Origin: Microbacterium pseudoresistens
GTDB taxonomy: Bacteria > Actinomycetota > Actinomycetes > Actinomycetales > Microbacteriaceae
NCBI RefSeq assembly: GCF_013409745.1
Contig: NZ_JACCBH010000001.1
Location: forward strand, 558,001 to 622,000
Direction of reading: 5' to 3'
Length of the DNA: 64,000 nucleotides
The notes below the pieces were generated by a model that ran no database searches, was not told the DNA's origin, and worked only from the letters and a program-made list of their open reading frames with translations. The position numbers and the translations under genes are program-made. Below are positions 14,003 through 22,621 of this stretch, piece by piece (within the stretch, counting starts at the first letter, position 1; each line of letters opens with the position of its first letter).

Positions 14003-14881
14003 ATGCTCGATTACCCCGCCCTCTCCCCCGCCGACCACCAGCCCGCGACCGAGCGCATCTCCCGCGCCACCCGCGACCGCTCCGCCCGTCACCGCCGCGC
14101 GCACCGCCGCATCGCCGGGGCCACGATCGCCGTCGGCGCCTGCCTCGGGCTCGTGCTCGGTCTGGGCATCAGCACGGCCGCTCCCGCCGTCGCCGCCACC
14201 GAGCGCGTGGCCACGGCGCCGAGCGCCCTCACCGCCCCCCGTGATGCGCACACGGCGGTCGAGCACGCGCGCGCCGTACTGGAGGACGCCACGGCCATCG
14301 CCGTCGATGTGCAGAGCTCCGGCCTGGACGTGGGCGCCGACGCGGTGATCCCCGACACGGCGGGTCTCCAGCGGGCGATCGCCGCCGTCGAGGATGTCGA
14401 CGTCGCCCGGGCGCCCGACGCTCGCCTCGCCCTGCCCACGCTCACCGCCGCGCTGACCGAGCAGGCAGAGCTCGTCTCGACGCAGGCCACCGCCCTGCGC
14501 GGCAGGCTCGACACCGCTGTGGCCGCCCACCAGGAGCAGCAGGCCGCGGCGGCCGCTCTCGCCGCGGCGAACACGCCCGAGGGAGCCAAGGCCACCGCGC
14601 GAGAGATCGCGGCCGACCAGTACGGCTGGGGCGATGAGCAGTTCTCCTGCCTGGAGTCGCTGTGGCAGAAGGAGTCGGGCTGGAACTACCGGGCCTACAA
14701 CAGCGACGGCGGTGCCACCGGCATCCCGCAGTCGCTGCCTGGGAGCAAGATGGCCAGCTTCGGTGACGACTGGGAGACCAACGCCACCACGCAGATCCGC
14801 TGGGGTCTGGACTACATCTCCCGCGCGTACGGGACGCCCTGCTCGGCATGGGGCCACTCGCAGTCGGTGAACTGGTACTGA
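14003..14881 (+). CDS. Secreted or anchored transglycosylase-like protein
   Basis: 292 residues: a basic cytoplasmic N-terminus rich in Arg/His, a hydrophobic segment at about 40-66 acting as signal sequence or anchor, an Ala-rich helical stretch, and a C-terminal domain of about 95 residues beginning AREIAADQYGWGDEQFSCLESLWQ. That domain contains QKESGWN with the probable catalytic Glu and two cysteines that could form a disulfide; it matches the small lysozyme-like domains of actinobacterial transglycosylases and aggregation-promoting factors. Predicted to act on peptidoglycan outside the cell. ATG at 14003 is chosen; the longer upstream frame codes for low-complexity sequence. Confidence 0.8.
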   Translation: MLDYPALSPADHQPATERISRATRDRSARHRRAHRRIAGATIAVGACLGLVLGLGISTAAPAVAATERVATAPSALTAPRDAHTAVEHARAVLEDATAIAVDVQSSGLDVGADAVIPDTAGLQRAIAAVEDVDVARAPDARLALPTLTAALTEQAELVSTQATALRGRLDTAVAAHQEQQAAAAALAAANTPEGAKATAREIAADQYGWGDEQFSCLESLWQKESGWNYRAYNSDGGATGIPQSLPGSKMASFGDDWETNATTQIRWGLDYISRAYGTPCSAWGHSQSVNWY

Positions 14882-14891
14882 ATACCCGGAA

Positions 14892-15647
14892 TCAGAAGCC
14901 GTGCGAGTGGGCGAACTCCGTCAGCTTTCCGTCGGTTCCGTCTCCGCCGTAGAAGGTCGAAGTCCGCAGTTCCAGCGTGTCGGTGAAGCCCTCCACGCCC
15001 GGCACCGTGATCTCCAGCGGATAGGTGCCCCCGAACGCGGGAATCCGAGGGACTGTGCCGTCGGTGCTCCAGCCGCGCGCCGCGAGGAAAGCGGCGCTGA
15101 CATCGACCCCGTGGATCCGGTACTCGGTGTCAGCCGGAAGCAGGTCGACACCGGTCGCGTCGATGCCGAACTCATCTTTCGGGATGACGATCGCGTAGTC
15201 CAAGGACTGCGGCGGGTTCTCGCCGATCAGACGGAGATCGAACGTGTCGGTCAGCTCATCACCGGCCATCTCATAGGTCACCGAAGCGGTCGCATCCTTC
15301 TCGTCCCCCGACACCATCACGTCGTCGAGTGACAGGATCTTCGGACGATCCTCGATCTGTGCGTAGACCTCGGGGGTGAGCAGCACGGACAGCGGCTCCT
15401 CAAGATCCAGCTCCACCGCAGGCTCGACCTGCACGGCGTCCGGGTCGATGTCAGCGGCTGCAAGCAGCGAGAAGAAGAGGTTGGCCGACGAACTGACGCC
15501 GTCGGCCGCGCTCGCGAGCGACTCCGTGTTCGTCGGGGTCGGTGTCGGCTCGGAAGTCGAGGTCGTGCACCCGGCGAGCCCCAGCGCCAGCACGGCGCCG
15601 ACCGTAGGGACGAGGACCCGTTTATGGAAGAGATGTGGTGAAGGCAT
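14892..15647 (-). CDS. Putative lipoprotein of unknown function
   Basis: About 251 residues. The N-terminus has positively charged residues, a hydrophobic stretch and a lipobox LAGC with C27, so it is probably lipid-anchored on the outer face of the membrane. A Ser/Thr/Pro linker follows (TTSTSEPTPTPTNTES), then a mixed alpha/beta domain with no motif I recognise. ATG at 15647 gives a normal signal peptide, but no good ribosome-binding site is seen, so the start is only moderately sure. It lies tail-to-tail with the transglycosylase-like gene, 10 bp apart. Confidence 0.7.
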   Translation of the reverse strand: MPSPHLFHKRVLVPTVGAVLALGLAGCTTSTSEPTPTPTNTESLASAADGVSSSANLFFSLLAAADIDPDAVQVEPAVELDLEEPLSVLLTPEVYAQIEDRPKILSLDDVMVSGDEKDATASVTYEMAGDELTDTFDLRLIGENPPQSLDYAIVIPKDEFGIDATGVDLLPADTEYRIHGVDVSAAFLAARGWSTDGTVPRIPAFGGTYPLEITVPGVEGFTDTLELRTSTFYGGDGTDGKLTEFAHSHGF

Positions 15648-15742
15648 CGGAGTCAGGTCGCAGCAGCCGGCCTTTGCCGGTGGGGAACCCGGATCGAGTC
15701 TGTCATATCGTGTTCGCGAAGACATCGCATCCGGTTCGCAGC

Positions 15743-15770
15743 CGCTCCCTGTTGTTCGCTCCCTGTTGTT
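15743..15770. repeat. Tandem 14-bp direct repeat upstream of the lipoprotein gene
   Basis: CGCTCCCTGTTGTT occurs twice back to back (15743-15756 and 15757-15770), about 95 bp upstream of the lipoprotein start. It could be a tandem regulator binding site; nothing else supports that. Confidence 0.6.
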
Positions 15771-15980
15771 GGAGTCCTCGGACGAGCACAGCGGAGGAAC
15801 CGGGGGGATATACGAGTGAGGACGGGTGGCAGCAACAACGCCCGCAGAGCAAGAGGCGCCCGGGGGAATCCACGATGCCGCCCAGCGACACCACCGGTGA
15901 GAGCCCCGCTGCGATGATGCCGATGATCGGCCCGGCACATCTGTCTCGAAGGTGAGCGCGCCGGCGATCGGGGCTGAGGA

Positions 15981-16010
15981 TCGCGGCGACGACACCGGCA
16001 ACCGCCGCGA
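15981..16010 (-). terminator. Hairpin after the two-component operon
   Basis: Perfect 8-bp arms TCGCGGCG (15981-15988) and CGCCGCGA (16003-16010) begin 1 nt after the response-regulator stop codon. There is no T-tract, so it may be a weak terminator or a 3'-end stabiliser. Confidence 0.4.
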
Positions 16011-16011
16011 G

Positions 16012-16653
16012 TCAGGAGGCGAGGCCGTGTTCGAAGGCGAACACGACGAGCTGCACGCGGTCGCGCAACGCGAGCTTGGCGAGGATTCGGCTGATGTGCG
16101 TCTTCACCGTCGCCTCGCTGAGGTACTCGCGCGCGGCGATCTCGGCGTTGGAGAGTCCGCGGGCGGCGAGGGCGAAGATCTCACGCTCGCGGTCGGTGAG
16201 CTCGCCGTAGGCCGGCGGGACGGGAGCCGCCTCCGCCTCGGCGAAGTGCGCGAACAGTTCGCGCGTGGCCGACGCGGCGATCACGCTGGAGCCGGAGTGC
16301 ACGGTGCGGATCGCGGCGAGCAGAAACTCCGGATCCGCATCCTTCAGCAGGAACCCGCTCGCTCCCTGCCGGATGGCGCGGGCCGCAGCCTCGTCGAGGT
16401 CGAACGTGGTGAGCATGACGACACGCGGCGCATCGGCCGCGGCGAGGATCTGCGCCGTCGCCTCCAGGCCGCCCATGACCGGCATCCGGATGTCCATCAT
16501 CACCACATCGGGACGGCTCGCGCGCACGACGTCGATCGCCTCGCGCCCGTCGCCGGCCTCGCCCACAACCTCCAGATCCGGCTGCGAGTCCACGAGCATC
16601 CGGATCCCGGCGCGGAACAGCGCCTGATCGTCCACGAGCACGACGCGGATCAT
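16012..16653 (-). CDS. NarL/LuxR-family response regulator
   Basis: 213 residues: a receiver domain with acidic residues D8/D9 and phosphoacceptor D54 (in VVMMDIRMP), followed by a LuxR-type helix-turn-helix near the C-terminus (LTDREREIFALAARGLSNAEI). It overlaps the kinase gene by 4 bp (ATGA), so it is the partner of that kinase. Its target genes are unknown; the adjacent MacB-type exporter and lipoprotein are candidates only by proximity. Confidence 0.93.
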   Translation of the reverse strand: MIRVVLVDDQALFRAGIRMLVDSQPDLEVVGEAGDGREAIDVVRASRPDVVMMDIRMPVMGGLEATAQILAAADAPRVVMLTTFDLDEAAARAIRQGASGFLLKDADPEFLLAAIRTVHSGSSVIAASATRELFAHFAEAEAAPVPPAYGELTDREREIFALAARGLSNAEIAAREYLSEATVKTHISRILAKLALRDRVQLVVFAFEHGLAS

Positions 16654-17861
16654 GCGGCACCTCCGATCGGGAGCGCGGCGCGCACGACGAAGCGCTCGCC
16701 CATCCGTTCGGCCGCCAGCGTACCGCCGACGAGCTGGGCGCGCTCGCGCATCCCGACGATGCCGTGCCCGCCCGTCGTGCGCGCGCCCGTCGCTTCGGCC
16801 GCCCGGTCGGCCGCAGCGACGCGGACGAGGTTGTCTACGATGAGCTCGACACGGTCGGGCCACCACGACAGCCGCACCTCGGCACCTCCCGCGCCGTGGC
16901 GCAGCGCGTTGGTGAGCGCCTCCTGCAGGATGCGGTACACCGCCAGCTGGATGGCGGCCGGCGGCTCGCCAGGCGGCGTCGGATCGACCGTCACCCGGGG
17001 GTCGAGCCCGGCCGCCCGCATCTGCGCGTAGAGCTCCTCGAGGTCGGCGAGCGTCGGCTGCGGACCGTCGCCCTGGCTGTGCCGCAGCTGCGTCAGCAGC
17101 ATCCGCACATCCGACAGCGCGGCGCGCGAGGTCTGCGCGATCGTCGTGAGCGCCCGGGTCGCCTGATCGGGGTCGGCGGCGGCCGCATACCGCGCACCGT
17201 CGGCCTGCGCGATGACGACCGCGAGCGAGTGCGCGACGACGTCGTGCATGTCGCGGGCGATGCGCACGCGCTCCTGCTCCGCCGCCGCGAGCGCCTCGGC
17301 GCGGACCTGTGCCTCGCGCGTGAGCCGCCCTCGGGCGATGAGGCGCCAGAGCACGCCCGCGCCCCAGGCCAGCACGAGCGAGAGCACGCAGACCGCGGCG
17401 ATGAGCCCGCCGAAGGTGAGCGTGCGCCACACGGTGCCGGCGTCCTGGATGAGCTGATCCCGCTGCAGGAGGGCGACGTAGACACCGGCGATCAGGCCGC
17501 CCCCGACCGCCGAGGCGCCGCCGAGCCAGAGCACGTGGCGCGAACCCCAGGCCGCCGTGGCGAACACGACCGCGAAGACGGCGATGTCGAACGGCGCGGG
17601 CAGATATCCGCACGCCATCTGGGCGACCGCGGCGATCCACGCGATGATCAGGGCGAGCGAGGGAGAGAGTCGGGCGATGGCAGCTGCGCTCCACATCACC
17701 ACGGCGAGGACCACGTGGATCACGAGGGCGAGCCCGCCGCCGATCCACGGGCTCGGCTCGCCCACGACGAGCGACAGCCCCATGGGCGCCGTCACGATCA
17801 GCCCCAGCACGGCGCCGACGATGTCGAAGGCGAGCCAGACACGGGGAACGGAGCGGAACAT
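16650..17861 (-). CDS. Sensor histidine kinase (NarL-type, HisKA_3)
   Basis: 403 residues: about five or six membrane segments in the first 180 residues, with no sizeable extracytoplasmic sensor domain, then a dimerisation/phosphoacceptor helix with H206 (RIARDMHDVVAHS) and an ATPase domain with an N-box (LQEALTNALRHG) and a GGHGIVGMRERA glycine box. The short loops suggest that it senses the membrane or an intramembrane signal. ATG at 17861 is preferred because TAGCGT lies 7 nt upstream. Confidence 0.9.
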   Translation of the reverse strand: MFRSVPRVWLAFDIVGAVLGLIVTAPMGLSLVVGEPSPWIGGGLALVIHVVLAVVMWSAAAIARLSPSLALIIAWIAAVAQMACGYLPAPFDIAVFAVVFATAAWGSRHVLWLGGASAVGGGLIAGVYVALLQRDQLIQDAGTVWRTLTFGGLIAAVCVLSLVLAWGAGVLWRLIARGRLTREAQVRAEALAAAEQERVRIARDMHDVVAHSLAVVIAQADGARYAAAADPDQATRALTTIAQTSRAALSDVRMLLTQLRHSQGDGPQPTLADLEELYAQMRAAGLDPRVTVDPTPPGEPPAAIQLAVYRILQEALTNALRHGAGGAEVRLSWWPDRVELIVDNLVRVAAADRAAEATGARTTGGHGIVGMRERAQLVGGTLAAERMGERFVVRAALPIGGAA

Positions 17862-17868
17862 CCCCCTC

Positions 17869-17874
17869 ACGCTA
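17869..17874 (-). promoter_or_regulatory. -10 box of the two-component operon
   Basis: TAGCGT is 7 nt upstream of the kinase ATG. The gap is G-rich (GAGGGGG) but too close to the ATG for a normal Shine-Dalgarno role, so a leaderless transcript is likely. Confidence 0.5.
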
Positions 17875-17926
17875 CGCGAGCATGCCGCCGCCGGCATCCG
17901 TCTGCAGATGTACTCCGTCCGCGCCG

Positions 17927-17993
17927 GTTCGGGGCGCATCCCCGCGTTCGGGGCGTCTTTTCTGCGCCCCGAACGCAAGAATGCGCCCCGAAC
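17927..17993. repeat. Four-copy 19-bp-spaced palindromic element, family A, copy 1
   Basis: Two direct copies of GTTCGGGGCG (17927-17936, 17946-17955) and two inverted copies CGCCCCGAAC (17965-17974, 17984-17993); every copy starts exactly 19 bp after the one before. The inner pair extends to a 12-bp stem with a 9-nt loop. It starts 5 nt after the menE stop codon. It could act as terminator, mRNA 3'-end stabiliser or protein-binding site. Confidence 0.85.
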
Positions 17994-17998
17994 GAGAC

Positions 17999-19138
17999 TC
18001 AGCCGGCGAGCTGCGCGGCGAGCGCGCGACGGTCGGGCTTGCCCGAGGACAGCCGCGGCAGGGGCGCGACGACGCGGATGCCGGCGGGGCGCGCAGGAGC
18101 GCCCAGCTCCGCGGCCACGAGATCGCGGATGCGGGCGAGCGCGTCCGGGCCGTCTCCGGCCGCCGTCTCGACGACCACCGCGGGCACCTGCCCCCAGCGT
18201 TCATCGGGGACGCCGACGACGACCGCCTGCTCCATACCGGGAATCGTCTGGACGATCCGTTCGACAAGATCGAGCGACACGTTCACGCCGCCGGAGACGA
18301 TGACGTTGTCCAGACGCCCCGTCACGCGCACAGCGCCCTCCCGCACCTCGCCGGCATCGCCCGTGCGGTACCAGCGCGTCCCCTCGTCGACGACGAAGCG
18401 CCGGGTCGTCTGCTTCGGGTCGCCGAGATACCCGTCGGCGAGCACCGGGCCCGACAGCTGCACCTCGCCGTCGACCTCGCGGGCGCGCACCCCGTCGAGC
18501 GGGATGCCGTCGTACACGCAGCCGCCCGCCGTCTCGCTGGAGCCGTAGGTGCGCACGATCCGCGCACCGGCCGCCGCGGCGCGCTCGCGCAGAGCGACGG
18601 GCAGCGCCTGCCCGCCGACGAGGATCGCCTCGAACGAACGCAGCGCCTCCGCCACCGACGCGTCGTGCGCGGCGGCGTCGAGCACGGTCGCCAGCTGCGC
18701 GGGGACGAGCGAGGTGTAGGTCGGCACGCGAGCGCCGTTCTCGTACGACGAGAGCCCGGCGGCCGCCGCGGCGAAGGTCTCGGCCGTGAATCGGCCGGCG
18801 AGGATGCCCGGCTCGCGCCCGGCGACGATCGAGCGCACGAGCACCTGCACGCCCGCGATATACCCCGCCGACAGCGGCAGCAGCCACGCGCCCGAGCCGA
18901 TGCGCTCGGCCGTCGCCAGCGCGCTCGCCGTCAGCGCGGCGCGGGAGAGCGCGACGCTCTTGGGCACACCGGTCGACCCCGAGGTCGTGATCACCAGGGC
19001 CGTGCCGGCCGGCACCTCGTCGGGCAGCGGATGCGCGGGCTCCCCGAGCGCGAGCGCCGGGCCCGCCCCGTGCACGGCCCCGCGCAGGCCCGCCAGCACC
19101 TCGCGGGGGTCGTGACCGTCGATCCGCTCGAGCCTCAT
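17999..19138 (-). CDS. menE: o-Succinylbenzoate-CoA ligase
   Basis: Activates o-succinylbenzoate with ATP and CoA, the step before MenB in menaquinone synthesis. 379 residues of the AMP-binding superfamily, short as MenE usually is. Motifs: the phosphate-binding loop ITTSGSTGVPK, TYGSSETAGG (adenine-binding YGSSE), WYRTGDAG (the conserved TGD) and the C-terminal lid with LSSGKPDRRAL holding the catalytic Lys. The stop of menB is 6 bp upstream, so the two genes are cotranscribed. An AMP-ligase of other specificity is excluded mainly by the menB and menC neighbours. Confidence 0.93.
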   Translation of the reverse strand: MRLERIDGHDPREVLAGLRGAVHGAGPALALGEPAHPLPDEVPAGTALVITTSGSTGVPKSVALSRAALTASALATAERIGSGAWLLPLSAGYIAGVQVLVRSIVAGREPGILAGRFTAETFAAAAAGLSSYENGARVPTYTSLVPAQLATVLDAAAHDASVAEALRSFEAILVGGQALPVALRERAAAAGARIVRTYGSSETAGGCVYDGIPLDGVRAREVDGEVQLSGPVLADGYLGDPKQTTRRFVVDEGTRWYRTGDAGEVREGAVRVTGRLDNVIVSGGVNVSLDLVERIVQTIPGMEQAVVVGVPDERWGQVPAVVVETAAGDGPDALARIRDLVAAELGAPARPAGIRVVAPLPRLSSGKPDRRALAAQLAG

Positions 19139-19144
19139 CGCACC

Positions 19145-20056
<912 letters not shown>

Positions 20057-20062
20057 GCCTCC

Positions 20063-20068
20063 ACCCTA
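20063..20068 (-). promoter_or_regulatory. -10 box of menBE
   Basis: TAGGGT on the minus strand, 6 nt before the GTG start of menB. Confidence 0.45.
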
Positions 20069-20099
20069 TTCCCACGGCGCATCCGCCCCGGTCGGCGCC

Positions 20100-20164
20100 G
20101 AGAAACCACGTTCTGCGTCGGAAACCACGCCCACGCGGGTTTCTCGCGCAGAACGTGGTTTCTC
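20100..20164. repeat. Four-copy 19-bp-spaced palindromic element, family C
   Basis: GAAACCACG at 20102-20110 and again at 20121-20129 (19 bp apart), then inverted copies at 20135-20143 (degenerate) and 20154-20162 (19 bp apart). The outer arms form a perfect 18-bp inverted repeat, 20100-20117 against 20147-20164. It begins 7 nt after the stop codon of the HAAS membrane gene. It has the same layout as families A and B with an unrelated sequence. Confidence 0.8.
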
Positions 20165-20171
20165 GCGACGC

Positions 20172-21170
20172 CTACGACCTCCCCGCCCGGCGTGCCTTGC
20201 GCCAGCCGTCGATCGCGTCCCACACGGCGACGCCGACGACGACGATCCCGAGCAGCACGGCCAGGATGCGCGCCACCTCGTCGGGGACGTCACTGCGCCC
20301 GAGCGTGAAGTCCAGGAAGGCCGGGCTCAGCAGTCGTCCGGCGGCCAGCAGGACCAGCGTCCCCGCGGCGAACACGACGGCCAGGAGCGTGTTGATCGCC
20401 GCGAACGCGCGCGTCCACCCGCGGTTCGCGTACACGGCGATCGCCAGCGCCGCCTCGGCCGCGATCAGCACGAGCGCCCCGCCCAGCCACCAGGGCCACA
20501 GCTCGGGGTTCAGCATCGGGATGGCCGTGGTCTGCGCCCCGAGCCCGACCCCCACGTCCACGTGATCCCGCGCGACGAGCACGAAGCCGACGAACCGGTC
20601 CCAGAGCAGCGCGGCCGCCATGAGCCCGAGGAAGACGAGGGAGGCGACGAGGTCGCCGCGCCCCGCACCGGTCTCCTGCGGCTCGGGCAGCTGATCCGGG
20701 TCCCACGCCGCGGTGACGTCGGTCGCGCCCGAGCGCTCCAGGATGAAGAAGACCAGCGTCGTCCAGAAGGCGACGTGCACGATCGAGGTGATCCCCACGA
20801 CGACGATCTGCCCGATGATCTCCCCCACCGGCTTGTCGGCGATGAGGTTCGCGATCGTCACGCCGGCGGCCGCGCACACCGGCACGATCCACAGCAGCAG
20901 CCTCAGCAGGCGCGACCAGGTGAGGTAGAAGCGCGGGCCGATGAGGTGCAGCGGGCGGTCGGCGTAGTCAGCGGCGAGCGCGGAGGGATCGCCCAGCTCG
21001 ACGAGGGCGGCGCGCTCGGCCTGCTCGGCGGGCTCGCCCTGCGTCGTGCGCGCTTCGACGGCATCCGAGATGGATGCGGTGAGCTCGGTGCGCACATCCT
21101 CCTGCAGCGCGGCGGGGAGGCTCCGCACGGTCGCGGCGATGTACCGCTCCGTGAGGGTGGTCGCGGTCAT
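20172..21170 (-). CDS. Membrane protein with N-terminal HAAS-type (permease prefix) domain
   Basis: 332 residues. The first 75 form a soluble helical domain (MTATTLTERYIAATVRSLP... with ALVELGDPSALAADYADRP) like the HAAS domains that are typically encoded beside PadR regulators. About six membrane segments follow. It starts 1 nt after the padR stop codon, so the two are one unit. Proteins of this type are thought to sense or relay membrane signals to their PadR partner; the function here is inferred. Confidence 0.8.
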   Translation of the reverse strand: MTATTLTERYIAATVRSLPAALQEDVRTELTASISDAVEARTTQGEPAEQAERAALVELGDPSALAADYADRPLHLIGPRFYLTWSRLLRLLLWIVPVCAAAGVTIANLIADKPVGEIIGQIVVVGITSIVHVAFWTTLVFFILERSGATDVTAAWDPDQLPEPQETGAGRGDLVASLVFLGLMAAALLWDRFVGFVLVARDHVDVGVGLGAQTTAIPMLNPELWPWWLGGALVLIAAEAALAIAVYANRGWTRAFAAINTLLAVVFAAGTLVLLAAGRLLSPAFLDFTLGRSDVPDEVARILAVLLGIVVVGVAVWDAIDGWRKARRAGRS

Positions 21171-21171
21171 G

Positions 21172-21507
21172 TCAGTGCTCCGTTCCGGTGAGATCGGAGG
21201 TCGCCGCGGCGATGGCGGCGACCTCGTGCGTGAGGGTGTCGGCCAGGCGGATGCCCGCGGCCGAGGTGCGGTAGAACTTGCGGGGCCGGGCCTCGTCGGT
21301 GTTCCACTCGCTCTCCAGGAACCCCTGCTTCTCCAGGCGGCGCAGCAGGGGGTACAGGGTGTTCGCGTCCGTGGGGAAGCCCGCGGCGGCCAGCTGCTCG
21401 AGGAGCCCGTATCCGTACCCGGGGGTGCGCAGCAGCTGCAGGCTGGCGAGCACGACGGTGCCGCGCCGCAGCTCCTGCAGGTGGGTCTCGAACTCGTCCT
21501 GAATCAT
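21172..21507 (-). CDS. PadR-family transcriptional regulator
   Basis: 111 residues with the PadR winged-helix pattern: LQELRRGTVVLASLQLL, YGYGLLEQLAAAGF, ANTLYPLLRRLEKQGFLESEW and PRKFYRTSAAG. It presumably represses its own operon and perhaps menC, whose divergent start is about 100 bp away. ATG at 21507 is chosen over upstream GTG codons because the -10 box (21515-21520) ends 7 nt before it, so upstream codons would not be transcribed. Confidence 0.88.
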   Translation of the reverse strand: MIQDEFETHLQELRRGTVVLASLQLLRTPGYGYGLLEQLAAAGFPTDANTLYPLLRRLEKQGFLESEWNTDEARPRKFYRTSAAGIRLADTLTHEVAAIAAATSDLTGTEH

Positions 21508-21514
21508 GTCGATC

Positions 21515-21544
21515 ACATTACTGTGTGACACACACTATTGTCAA
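21515..21544 (-). promoter_or_regulatory. padR promoter with a palindromic operator in the spacer
   Basis: Minus strand: -35 TTGACA (21539-21544), 18-bp spacer, -10 TAATGT (21515-21520). The spacer contains TGTGTGACACACA (21522-21534, forward orientation), a 13-bp perfect palindrome and a good candidate for PadR binding. The ATG starts 7 nt after the -10, so the mRNA is probably leaderless. Confidence 0.75.
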
Positions 21545-21592
21545 TCGCACGTTGTTATTGCCCCGAGCGCGTGGTGCGACGTCCGGTCGGGG

Positions 21593-21598
21593 CAGAAT
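21593..21598 (+). promoter_or_regulatory. -10 box of menC
   Basis: CAGAAT ends 6 nt before the ATG at 21605; no Shine-Dalgarno sequence is present. Confidence 0.4.
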
Positions 21599-21604
21599 GG
21601 GCGG

Positions 21605-22588
21605 ATGCTGCCGCTCGCCGACATCCTCGCCACCGCGCACGTCGTAGCCCTGCCGATGCACACGCGCTTCCGCGGCGTCGATGTGCGTGAGGCCGTGCTC
21701 TTCGAGGGTCCCGAGGGATGGGCGGAGTTCTCCCCCTTCCCCGAGTACGACGACGCCGAGGCCGCGACCTGGCTCGCCGCGGCGATCGACGACGCCGCGC
21801 ATCCGCGCCCAGAGCCCGTGCGCACCGAGGTACGGGTCAACGCCACCGTCCCGGCCGTCGCGCCGGATGCCGTGCCCGGCGTGCTGGCGCGCTTCGACGG
21901 ATGCCGCACGGCCAAGGTCAAGGTCGCCGAACGAGGCCAGACGCTCACCGACGACACCGCCCGCGTGCGCGCCGTGCGCGAGGCGATGGGGCCCGAGGGG
22001 CGCATCCGGATTGACGCGAACGGCGGGTGGAACCTCGACGAGGCCGAGCACGCCGTGCACGCGCTGGCCGAGTTCGACCTGGAGTACGTCGAGCAGCCCT
22101 GCGCCACGGTGCCCGAGCTCGCCGAGCTGCGCACGCGCATCGCGCACATGGGCATCCCCATCGCCGCCGATGAGAGCGTGCGTAAGGCCGACGACCCGCT
22201 CGCCGTCGCCCGCGCGGGAGCCGCCGACCTGCTGGTGATCAAGGCGCAGCCGCTGGGCGGGATCGCCCGAGCCCTGGCGATCGTCGCCGAAGCGGGTCTG
22301 CCCGCCGTCGTCTCCAGCGCGCTGGACACCGCTGTCGGCCTGAACCAGGGCGCCGCCCTCGCCGCCGCCCTGCCCGCGCTCGACTACGACTGCGGCCTCG
22401 GCACGGCCTCGCTCTTCCTCGACGATGTGGCCGATGCCCGCCCGCACGAGGGCATGGTGCGCGCCGAGCGCGTCGCGCCCGATGCGGATGCGCTGCGCCG
22501 GCTCGCCGCGCCGGCCGACCGCCGTGCCTGGTGGCTCGAGCGCCTGTCCCGCTGCCATCAGCAGCTCCGAACTCCGACGATCTCGTGA
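21605..22588 (+). CDS. menC: o-Succinylbenzoate synthase
   Basis: Enolase-superfamily enzyme that dehydrates SHCHC to o-succinylbenzoate in menaquinone synthesis. 327 residues. Visible are the catalytic Lys pair in TAKVKVAE, metal-binding Asp in RIDANGGWN, Glu in YVEQP and Asp/Glu in AADESV, and the second catalytic Lys in LVIKAQPLGG. It is divergent from padR and 1.5 kb from menB/menE; the padR-HAAS pair sits between them. The start is supported by the nearby -10 box. Confidence 0.93.
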   Translation: MLPLADILATAHVVALPMHTRFRGVDVREAVLFEGPEGWAEFSPFPEYDDAEAATWLAAAIDDAAHPRPEPVRTEVRVNATVPAVAPDAVPGVLARFDGCRTAKVKVAERGQTLTDDTARVRAVREAMGPEGRIRIDANGGWNLDEAEHAVHALAEFDLEYVEQPCATVPELAELRTRIAHMGIPIAADESVRKADDPLAVARAGAADLLVIKAQPLGGIARALAIVAEAGLPAVVSSALDTAVGLNQGAALAAALPALDYDCGLGTASLFLDDVADARPHEGMVRAERVAPDADALRRLAAPADRRAWWLERLSRCHQQLRTPTIS

Positions 22589-22621
22589 CATCCGGCGACA
22601 CGACTCTCGTCCGCGCCGCGC

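Larger units (their letters stand above)
15648..16011. other. 364-bp intergenic region between lipoprotein and response regulator genes
   Basis: It contains the 5' region of the lipoprotein gene with the 14-bp tandem repeat, and a hairpin directly after the response-regulator stop codon. No credible gene was found on either strand; the open frames here are low-complexity. Confidence 0.5.

Noticed and set aside
15648..16001. Upstream extension of the lipoprotein gene
   Set aside because: It would put a lipobox 145 residues into the protein; the sequence is not protein-like.
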